NCBI RefSeq assembly: GCF_013433315.1
Contig: NZ_WXVV01000024.1
Coordinates: 57,329-121,328, forward strand
Direction of reading: 5' to 3'
From: Pseudomonas crudilactis
GTDB taxonomy: Bacteria; Pseudomonadota; Gammaproteobacteria; Pseudomonadales; Pseudomonadaceae
DNA: 64,000 bases
Shown piece after piece: positions 52,882-59,417 of this stretch. Numbering within the stretch: position 1 is the stretch's first letter; the number at the start of each line of letters is the position of its first letter. The translations under genes and the position numbers were made by a program. The notes beneath the pieces were generated by a model. The model saw only the letters and a program-made list of their open reading frames with translations. It had not been told where the DNA came from and ran no database searches.

Positions 52882-53555
52882 GTGCAGCGCTCATTGAACA
52901 AGTAACCGAGGCCACGCACGGTGTCGATCGGCTTGAACCCGGCCGGGCCTTCGAGCTTGCGGCGCAGACGGCCGACCAGCACTTCGATGACATTCGGATC
53001 GCGCTCGTCGTCGTCCGGATAGAGTTGCTCCATCAAGCGATCCTTGGGCACCACTTGCTGATGATGACGCATCAGGTATTCGAGGATGCGGTACTCGTAG
53101 GCGGTCAGCGCCAGCGGTTGCTCGTCGAGGGTCGCCTGTTTGCGATTGAGGTCGAGCAGCAGCGGCCCGGCGACGATGGTCGACTGGGTGAACCCGCTGG
53201 AGCGACGCAGCAAGGCATTCAGACGCGCGTCGAGTTCTTCGAACTGGAACGGCTTGACTACGTAATCGTCGGCACCGGCAGCGAGGCCTTCGACCTTGTC
53301 CTGCCAGTTGCCGCGCGCGGTGAGGATCAGGATCGGGAAAGTCTTGCCGCCCGCGCGCAACTGACGAATCAGGTCAAGACCGCCCATGCCCGGCAGGCCG
53401 AGATCGATCACCGCCAGGTCAAAGTTGAACTGTCCGGTCTGGTACAGTGCCTCCTCGGCATTGGCCACGGACTCGACCACGTGACCGCTCTCCGTCAGGC
53501 GGGTTTGCAGGTGATGGCGCAACAGCGCTTCATCTTCGACGACCAACAGTTTCAT
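52878..53555 (-). CDS. phoP: Response regulator PhoP
   Basis: 225 residues. Phospho-Asp51 (DLAVIDLGLPG), Lys in YVVKPFQFEELDARLNAL, winged helix ending DTVRGLGYLFNERC. Binds tandem direct repeats upstream of oprH and activates outer-membrane changes, LPS modification and polymyxin resistance. Located between oprH and phoQ, the order of the P. aeruginosa operon, though here a REP pair separates it from oprH. Confidence 0.95.
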   Translation of the reverse strand: MKLLVVEDEALLRHHLQTRLTESGHVVESVANAEEALYQTGQFNFDLAVIDLGLPGMGGLDLIRQLRAGGKTFPILILTARGNWQDKVEGLAAGADDYVVKPFQFEELDARLNALLRRSSGFTQSTIVAGPLLLDLNRKQATLDEQPLALTAYEYRILEYLMRHHQQVVPKDRLMEQLYPDDDERDPNVIEVLVGRLRRKLEGPAGFKPIDTVRGLGYLFNERCT

Positions 53556-53590
53556 GACTTCTCCTAATCACTTGAAATCTCCACAACCAC

Positions 53591-53680
53591 TGTGGGAGCG
53601 AGCTTGCTCGCGAAGGCGGTTATTCAGTCAACGATGATGTTGAATGAAACATCGCTTTCGCGAGCAAGCTCGCTCCCACA
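53591..53680. repeat. REP inverted pair (family A) between oprH and phoP
   Basis: TGTGGGAGCGAGCTTGCTCG faces its reverse complement inside the probable oprH-phoP-phoQ transcript; a hairpin here could lower phoPQ expression relative to oprH. Confidence 0.88.
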
Positions 53681-53702
53681 GGGTTCCAAGGCGATTCGCT
53701 CC

Positions 53703-54305
53703 TTAGAAATTGTAGTTGGCCGACAGGTAAGTCTGCGCGCTGCTGGTCAAATCCAGCGAGCCTTGCTTGCTGCCGCCGCGCTCGCTCATTTCGGTGCTGG
53801 CGTTGCTGCGCAGGTAACGGTAACCGAGTTCGACCGAGGTGTTCTGCGATACTTGTTGCAACACACCCAACTGACCACCGACGGCGTAACCGATATCACT
53901 GTCGCGGCTGAAGCCTGGCGATTCCTGAGTCAGCTTGGTCAAACCCGCCGTCGCACCGCCGAACAACTTGGTGCTGCCACCCACCGGGTAGAACAGATCG
54001 TAGCTGCCCAACAGGTTTTCCTGACGCAGTTTAATGCCATTGTGCGAACCCGACACGTTGTCGTAGGTGGCGTAGTAGCGACCTTGGCTGTTTTGCTGAC
54101 CGAGGCGCACACCGTAGGTATTGTTGCCGTCGATCGCGCCGGTGGCGTTCGGGTGATCGAGGTTGTTGTTCAGCGAGTGGGATTTGTTGATCTTGTCGCT
54201 GGTCTGGCCGAAGGTCAGTCCGGCGAAGTTCGAAGTGGTGTCGGCCTGGGCCGCGATACTGGCGCTCAATACGGTCAATGCCAGCAACAGTTTGTTAAAA
54301 GTCAT
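53703..54305 (-). CDS. oprH: Outer-membrane protein OprH
   Basis: 200 residues. Signal peptide MTFNKLLLALTVLSASIAAQA, then an eight-stranded barrel like P. aeruginosa OprH: NFAGLTFGQTSDKI, RYYATYDNVSGSHNG, KLRQENLLGSYDLFYPVGG, and final YLSANYNF. Binds and stabilises LPS in place of divalent cations. Five PhoP-type half-sites lie upstream. Start chosen at the signal peptide, with GAGGAA upstream. Confidence 0.94.
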   Translation of the reverse strand: MTFNKLLLALTVLSASIAAQADTTSNFAGLTFGQTSDKINKSHSLNNNLDHPNATGAIDGNNTYGVRLGQQNSQGRYYATYDNVSGSHNGIKLRQENLLGSYDLFYPVGGSTKLFGGATAGLTKLTQESPGFSRDSDIGYAVGGQLGVLQQVSQNTSVELGYRYLRSNASTEMSERGGSKQGSLDLTSSAQTYLSANYNF

Positions 54306-54334
54306 GGGTATTTCCTCTTTCACAGTGCTGTTTG

Positions 54335-54402
54335 GGTATGGCGCAAGGTTACTGACCTGCCCCTGTACCGCCCCTGAACCGTCTCTGAACCTGACCTGAA
54401 CC
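54335..54402 (-). promoter_or_regulatory. PhoP-box array and -10 region of oprH
   Basis: On the minus strand three GGTTCAG, one GGTACAG and one AGGTCAG copies lie at an exact 11-bp period (top-strand starts 54396, 54385, 54374, 54363, 54352). A -10 like CATACC follows 11 bases after the last. This is the layout of PhoP-activated promoters, but with five instead of two repeats. Confidence 0.8.
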
Positions 54403-54448
54403 AAATGAACTAGGCTGATCTGACCTTTTATTGTCAGGAGACCCGACC

Positions 54449-55240
54449 ATGCGCCTGTTCCTTACCCTCACCTTGCTGGCCGTCAGCAGCCTCACTCAGG
54501 CGGCGATCAAGACCGAAGAGATCCCCTACCAAAGTGCCGATGGCACCAAGCTGATCGGCTACTACGCCTATGACGACGCCATCAAAGGCAAGCGTCCGGG
54601 TGTCGTCGTGGTGCATGAATGGTGGGGCCTGAACGATTACGCCAAGCGCCGCGCGCGGAATTTGGCCGAACTCGGCTACAGCGCCCTGGCCATTGATATG
54701 TACGGCGAAGGCAAGAACACCGAGCACCCGAAAGACGCGATGGCGTTCATGCAGGCCGCGACCCAGGATGCGGCGGCCTCGAGCAAGCGCTTCGAGGCCG
54801 GGCTGAACTTGCTGAAGCAGCAGCCGCAGACCGACGTCAACAAAATCGCCGCCATCGGTTATTGCTTCGGCGGTGGCGTAGTGCTCAACGCCGCGCGGCA
54901 AAGTGAGCCGCTGGCAGGCGTGGTGAGTTTCCACGGTGCGCTGGCAACCAAAACCCCAGCGACGCCCGGCAGTGTGAAAGCGAAGATTCTGGTCGAACAT
55001 GGCGCGCTGGACAGCATGGTCACGCCGGACAATGTCACCGCGTTCAAGTCAGAAATGGACAAGGCCGGCGCTGACTATAAATTTGTCAGCCTTGATGGTG
55101 CCAAGCATGGCTTTACCAATCCGGACGCTGATCGCCTGAGCCATGGTGAGCACGGTGGCCCGGACATCGGGTACAACAAGGCAGCGGATGAAAAATCCTG
55201 GGCGGACATGAAAGCGTTCTTGCAGAAAATCTTCAGCTGA
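54449..55240 (+). CDS. Dienelactone hydrolase family protein, exported
   Basis: 263 residues. Signal peptide (1-18, SSLTQA), then VVVHEWWGLNDYAKRRARNLAELGY and the nucleophile region IGYCFGGGVVL, in which the elbow has Cys as in dienelactone hydrolase, followed by Asp in LVEHGALDSMV and His in GAKHGFTNP. Likely hydrolyses lactones or esters in the periplasm. Divergent from oprH; GGAG eight bases before ATG. A PAO1 counterpart is PA1166 by memory. Confidence 0.87.
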   Translation: MRLFLTLTLLAVSSLTQAAIKTEEIPYQSADGTKLIGYYAYDDAIKGKRPGVVVVHEWWGLNDYAKRRARNLAELGYSALAIDMYGEGKNTEHPKDAMAFMQAATQDAAASSKRFEAGLNLLKQQPQTDVNKIAAIGYCFGGGVVLNAARQSEPLAGVVSFHGALATKTPATPGSVKAKILVEHGALDSMVTPDNVTAFKSEMDKAGADYKFVSLDGAKHGFTNPDADRLSHGEHGGPDIGYNKAADEKSWADMKAFLQKIFS

Positions 55241-55262
55241 ACAGGAACACCACGGCGCGGCC

Positions 55263-55338
55263 TTCGCGAGCAGGCTCGCTCCCAAACTGGATCTATGTTG
55301 CCCATAAGATCCCCTGTGGGAGCGAGCCTGCTCGCGAA
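55263..55338. repeat. REP pair (family A), outward orientation
   Basis: TTCGCGAGCAGGCTCGCTCC then GTGGGAGCGAGCCTGCTCGC, between the dienelactone hydrolase and pcpS. Confidence 0.87.
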
Positions 55339-55381
55339 AGCCGCACCGCCAATCTCGACCTTGGCCCGACTAACCGGCAAA

Positions 55382-56116
55382 ATGCCCGCCATGAATCTCA
55401 CCCCTACCCTTCCCGCCTGCTGCACCGCGCTCGACAGCCTCTGGCCGTTGCCGACGGTGTTGCCCGACACCGTGCTGCTCAGCACCCATTTCGACCCGGC
55501 CCGACTGCTCGGCGATGACTTTCAGCGCAGCGCTGTTATCGCACCGCCAAGCATTCAACGTTCAGTGGCCAAACGTCAGGCAGAATTCCTCGCCGGGCGG
55601 ATTTGTGCCCGCGCTGCGTTGCAGCAATTGGAAGGCACCGGCATGGTTCCGGCAATTGGCGAAGATCGCGCGCCAGTCTGGCCGGCGCACATCTGCGGAT
55701 CGATTACCCACAGCACCGGCCGCGCGGCGGCGATTGTTGCCAACAAACAGCACTGGCGCGGTTTGGGCATGGATCTGGAAAACCTGCTCAACACCGAACG
55801 CGCCGAGCGCCTGGCTGGGGAGATTCTGACGCCACCTGAAATGCAACGCATGACGGCCGCATCGCGGGATCAACTGGCGTTGTGGGTGACGCTGACCTTT
55901 TCGGTGAAGGAGAGTCTGTTCAAGGCGCTGTATCCGATTGTGCAGCAGCGATTTTATTTCGAGCATGCTGAAGTACTGGAGTGGACGGAGGCCGGTGAAG
56001 TCCGGTTGCGCTTGTTGACGGACTTGTCTGCCGAATGGCGCAACGGCACTGAACTGGAGGCGCAGTTCGGGGTGCGAGATGGGCAGTTGTTGAGTCTGGT
56101 CAGCATTCAGGCCTGA
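55382..56116 (+). CDS. pcpS: 4'-phosphopantetheinyl transferase
   Basis: 244 residues. Transfers the phosphopantetheine arm of CoA to acyl, peptidyl and aryl carrier proteins. Magnesium-binding GLGMDLENL, and the second motif FSVKESLFKALYP with Glu-Lys. The start MPAMNL fits P. aeruginosa PcpS (MRAMND). In that species PcpS is the only PPTase and serves both fatty acid and siderophore synthesis. A longer in-frame N-terminus would translate REP sequence (GASLLAKA) and is rejected. Confidence 0.92.
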   Translation: MPAMNLTPTLPACCTALDSLWPLPTVLPDTVLLSTHFDPARLLGDDFQRSAVIAPPSIQRSVAKRQAEFLAGRICARAALQQLEGTGMVPAIGEDRAPVWPAHICGSITHSTGRAAAIVANKQHWRGLGMDLENLLNTERAERLAGEILTPPEMQRMTAASRDQLALWVTLTFSVKESLFKALYPIVQQRFYFEHAEVLEWTEAGEVRLRLLTDLSAEWRNGTELEAQFGVRDGQLLSLVSIQA

Positions 56117-56141
56117 AATCTTTCGGTGCCTGCAAGGGCCT

Positions 56142-56207
56142 CTTCGCGAGCAAGCTCGCTCCCACAGGGAACCGCATTTCAAATGTGGGAGCGAGCTTGC
56201 TCGCGAA
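56142..56207. repeat. REP pair (family A), outward orientation
   Basis: TTCGCGAGCAAGCTCGCTCC then GTGGGAGCGAGCTTGCTCGC, between convergent pcpS and the kinase gene. Confidence 0.87.
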
Positions 56208-56232
56208 GGCGGCATCACAGCCACCACAAACC

Positions 56233-57843
56233 TTACCGGCGTTCCTGATTCCTCGGCCAACTCAGGCTAAAACAAGCCCCGCCCAGGCTTTTGCTCTTGC
56301 CGATGATCGCCCGGCCGTCATGCCAGTGGATGATCCGCCGCACAATCGACAACCCCAAACCATGCCCACCCGACGCCCGTGTGCGGCTGTCGTCCAGACG
56401 CAGAAATGGCGTGAAAATCCGCTCCCACGCCACTTCCGGCACACCCGGGCCGTCATCCTCGACGTCGACGCGGCAGCGCAATTGCCCGACCTGATAACTC
56501 ACCGTCACGCTCGAACGCGCATGACGCATGGCGTTGCTCACCAGATTCTGCAATGCGCGGTGCAGATAACGCGGCTCGGCTTCCACCCAGGCATCATCGT
56601 TATCCGCCGCAGACAGGCACAAACCACGTTGCACCGTGACCTCGGCGCGCAGCGGCGCCAACTCTTCGATCACCTGATTGACCAGGGCATCCAGATCGAT
56701 GCGCTGGAAGGTCAGCGCCGGTGAGCCTTGCTCCAACCGCGCATAGGTCAGCATTTCATCGACCAATTTATCAAGGTCCTCGATGTCGTGATCCATGCCT
56801 TCGCGGTATTTCTCCAACGCTTGCGGCGTGGTCGCCGAGCCGATCATCTCCAGGCCGAAACGCAGGCGCGCCACCGGCGTGCGTAATTCATGGGACACCG
56901 CGCGCACCAATTCACGCTGGATCGCCAGCAACTGTTGCAAGTGCTCGGCCATACCGTTGAACGCTGACGCCAGGCGCCCCACCGAGTCGGCACCGCGCGC
57001 CGGCACACGGGTTTCCAGGCTGCCCTTGGCAATGCGCGTGGCCGCCGCTTCGAGACCGCGTAAACGCCGTTCGAGCTGACGCACCAACAAATAAACGATA
57101 AGGCCGATCAGACTCAGACCGAGTGCCGCAATCAGCACCAGCCATTCCGGCGGGTACGGGTTCATCTGATACAGCGGGCCGATCTCCAGCACCCACGGCG
57201 TGCCGACCATGCCGGCAAACACGCGAATCGAATCACCGCCCTTGCCCAGCGCCATCACCGTGTCGCCTTCGGCCACGCGGCGGCTCTGGTCTTCGTCCAT
57301 GTCGGCGTCGTTCACCGTGACCAGGCGCAGATCGAAACCGAAGCCCTTCTCTTCCTTTATCTGCGCAAGACGCTTGGGCTGCTCGCCAACCGGCACGCGC
57401 ACCAGTTCATCGGCAAGCAGGTAAATGGTCGCACGGGCCAGTTGCTCGCTGATCTGCTGCACTTCCCCTACCAACACAAGCTGCTCTTTGTCGCTGACCA
57501 TTCGATAGACTTTCGCTGCGTGCGGACCAGTCTGCTCGACCAGCGCCTGGCCACGCTGCACGCGGGTGCGCTGGGACAGATCAAGATCGGTCTCGGCAAA
57601 CTTCTTCAGTGCCAGCGGAATCCCCAGCAACCGCTCCCACACCAGCAACGCCCGATGGCGCTCGGTTTCGTTCATCGGTTGCAGATTGCCGGCCATCAGC
57701 GAAAACGTGCCGTGCGCGAGGCGCTCGCGATATTGCTCGCTGCGCACCTGATTGAGCAGGTTGAGCGCCAGCACGCCGAGCACCGCCACCAGAATCAAAG
57801 CGGCGCACATGCCGCCATAGATGCGCAGGAAGATCGAGTTCAC
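56233..57843 (-). CDS. Sensor histidine kinase (RstB-like)
   Basis: 536 residues. Helix 8-30, a large periplasmic domain (about 31-230) with few known features, helix 236-256, HAMP, dimerisation His in AVSHELRTPVARL, and ATPase domain (NLVSNAMRHA, EDDGPGVPE, GGHGLGLSIVRR). The large periplasmic domain sets it apart from RstB of E. coli, although the regulator is RstA-like. It is next to nrdA, as PA1158 is in PAO1 (by memory). Stimulus unknown. Confidence 0.88.
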   Translation of the reverse strand: MNSIFLRIYGGMCAALILVAVLGVLALNLLNQVRSEQYRERLAHGTFSLMAGNLQPMNETERHRALLVWERLLGIPLALKKFAETDLDLSQRTRVQRGQALVEQTGPHAAKVYRMVSDKEQLVLVGEVQQISEQLARATIYLLADELVRVPVGEQPKRLAQIKEEKGFGFDLRLVTVNDADMDEDQSRRVAEGDTVMALGKGGDSIRVFAGMVGTPWVLEIGPLYQMNPYPPEWLVLIAALGLSLIGLIVYLLVRQLERRLRGLEAAATRIAKGSLETRVPARGADSVGRLASAFNGMAEHLQQLLAIQRELVRAVSHELRTPVARLRFGLEMIGSATTPQALEKYREGMDHDIEDLDKLVDEMLTYARLEQGSPALTFQRIDLDALVNQVIEELAPLRAEVTVQRGLCLSAADNDDAWVEAEPRYLHRALQNLVSNAMRHARSSVTVSYQVGQLRCRVDVEDDGPGVPEVAWERIFTPFLRLDDSRTRASGGHGLGLSIVRRIIHWHDGRAIIGKSKSLGGACFSLSWPRNQERR

Positions 57844-58562
57844 AGCGGCAGGTCTACGCAGGCTTCCGGGACGAACAGGTAGCCTTTGCTGCGGATGGTC
57901 TTGATCAGGCGCGGATGGTCGGGGTCATCGCCGATTTTCGGGCGAATACGCGAAATGCGCACATCGATCGAACGGTCCTGACCGTCATAGCCAATGCCGC
58001 GCAGGGCGGTGAAAATTTCTTCGCGCGACAGAATCCGTCCGGCGTTGGACACCAGCAGCCAGAGCAGGTCGAATTCGGCGCTGGTCAGCTCGATGCCGTT
58101 GTCGCTCAGCCACGCCTCGCGCAAGGCGTTGTCGACCACCAGCGGGCCGAATTGCAGGCGACGGGATTTTTCTGCGGCCGGTTCAGGTGTGTCGCTGCGT
58201 CGCAGCAAGGCTTGAATTCGCGCCAGCAACAGACGCGGGCGCACCGGTTTGCACACGTAATCGTCGGCACCGAGATCCAGGCCCTGGATCTGATCGGCGT
58301 CGTCGGTGCGCGCGGTGAGCATCAGGATCGGACCGTCATAACGGTCGCGCACCTTGCGGCAGATGCTCAAGCCGTCTTCACCGGGCAGCATCAGGTCAAG
58401 GATCACCAGGTCCGGCTGCTCGCCGATGATCCGCGCCGCTGCCAGCGCACCGTTGCCTTCGATGTCCACGCGCAGTCCATTGGCTTGCAAGTAGTCGCGC
58501 GTCAGTTCGGCCAGTCGCTGGTCATCCTCGACGATCAATACCTGAAAGGCTTGTTGCTCCAC
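57840..58562 (-). CDS. OmpR-family response regulator (RstA-like)
   Basis: 240 residues. Phospho-Asp56 (DLVILDLMLPG), Lys in YVCKPVRPRLL, and a winged helix with FTALRGIGYDGQDRSIDVRI and KTIRSKGYLFVPEACVD, close to the E. coli RstA sequence pattern. Its stop overlaps the kinase start (57840-57843), so they are co-transcribed. Divergent from nrdA with an 855-bp gap. Confidence 0.9.
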   Translation of the reverse strand: MEQQAFQVLIVEDDQRLAELTRDYLQANGLRVDIEGNGALAAARIIGEQPDLVILDLMLPGEDGLSICRKVRDRYDGPILMLTARTDDADQIQGLDLGADDYVCKPVRPRLLLARIQALLRRSDTPEPAAEKSRRLQFGPLVVDNALREAWLSDNGIELTSAEFDLLWLLVSNAGRILSREEIFTALRGIGYDGQDRSIDVRISRIRPKIGDDPDHPRLIKTIRSKGYLFVPEACVDLPL

Positions 58563-58624
58563 CGGTGACCTCTGCTTTCTATTGTTATTGATAAAAGAGG
58601 AACGTCTGACTCAACACAATTCCC

Positions 58625-58713
58625 TGTGGGAGCGAGCCTGCTCGCGAAGGCGTCGTACAGCCAACATCTGAGTCAGATGACATAGCGCATTCGCGAGCAG
58701 GCTCGCTCCCACA
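58625..58713. repeat. REP inverted pair (family A)
   Basis: TGTGGGAGCGAGCCTGCTCG faces its reverse complement just upstream of the RstA-like gene, in the nrdA divergent region. Confidence 0.88.
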
Positions 58714-58830
58714 ATTTCAGATCCTCCCGACCTTTTGTCATGTTTGACGAGGATAAGAATGTCTGTGCATGAGCCGATTGTATAAACGGCGTACAGCCAG
58801 AACACAAGTCGGTAAATGCGTTCGGACAAG

Positions 58831-58870
58831 GCGGTTTTTTGTGATAGGGTTCGCGCCCTTAAAAAACCGC
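58831..58870. other. Inverted repeat in the nrdA upstream region
   Basis: GCGGTTTTTT (58831) pairs with AAAAAACCGC (58861), with an inner AGGG...CCCT pair. A 40-base hairpin with no upstream gene to terminate on the plus strand. Could be a terminator for a minus-strand leader or a protein site. Confidence 0.4.
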
Positions 58871-58973
58871 TGAAGCGTTTTTCCCGGTGAAAAAACAGTG
58901 ACGGACGGTCTAGCTCAGCAGGTTCGCGGCCTACACGCGAATTCCGGATTTCTTACACAATTTACGCACAGGT

Positions 58974-58982
58974 TTATCCACA
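58974..58982 (+). promoter_or_regulatory. DnaA box
   Basis: TTATCCACA, an exact match to the consensus DnaA box, 436 bp before nrdA and 27 bp before the NrdR boxes. Confidence 0.6.
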
Positions 58983-59008
58983 GCTAGTACGTTGCAAGCA
59001 CCCTTGAA

Positions 59009-59056
59009 ACGCATTATCTTGTAGCACGGCGCAGGGAGAGACCCTACATATAGGGT
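59009..59056. promoter_or_regulatory. Twin NrdR boxes of nrdA
   Basis: ACGCATTATCTTGTAG (59009-59024) and ACCCTACATATAGGGT (59041-59056). The second is a good palindrome and fits acaCwAtATaTwGtgt; the first is weaker. Start-to-start spacing of 32 bp (three helical turns) is that usually seen for NrdR. Confidence 0.7.
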
Positions 59057-59417
59057 TTTCCGCTTAAACGCCCAACCACATTTCAGACCTGAAACTCAAG
59101 CGATTTATTGCCGGTTTCCGGTTGAACCAAGCAAGTTTTTCAAAGCCCAAACCGCACTTGCGGATGGCATCGTTTTTCAGGTTGGAAACGACCGGAACGG
59201 TACGGGTGTTGCAGTCATTACTGTCACCTGGGAAGGAATCCGGCTCGAGCCCTGGCTCGCGGCCAAAAACTTCGGCAAGGATGCGGCGTCATTAGCCTTT
59301 TTCCTACTGGTCCGAAGTTGTTATGCCCGACGCCCGTCGGTTGTAGTGCTTCGGACCAGAACGGTGAGCACCATGATGGTGCCCAAACAAACATAGAGAA
59401 TGTGGAGATCACCCCCC
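59057..59417 (+). other. Long nrdA leader
   Basis: 361 bases between the NrdR boxes and the start codon, with no credible ORF. GTGGAG lies about 12 bases before the ATG. No riboswitch motif is recognised. Confidence 0.4.

Noticed and set aside
55295..55381. Longer N-terminus for PcpS
   Set aside because: The extra codons translate a REP arm (GASLLAKA), and P. aeruginosa PcpS starts at the equivalent of 55382.
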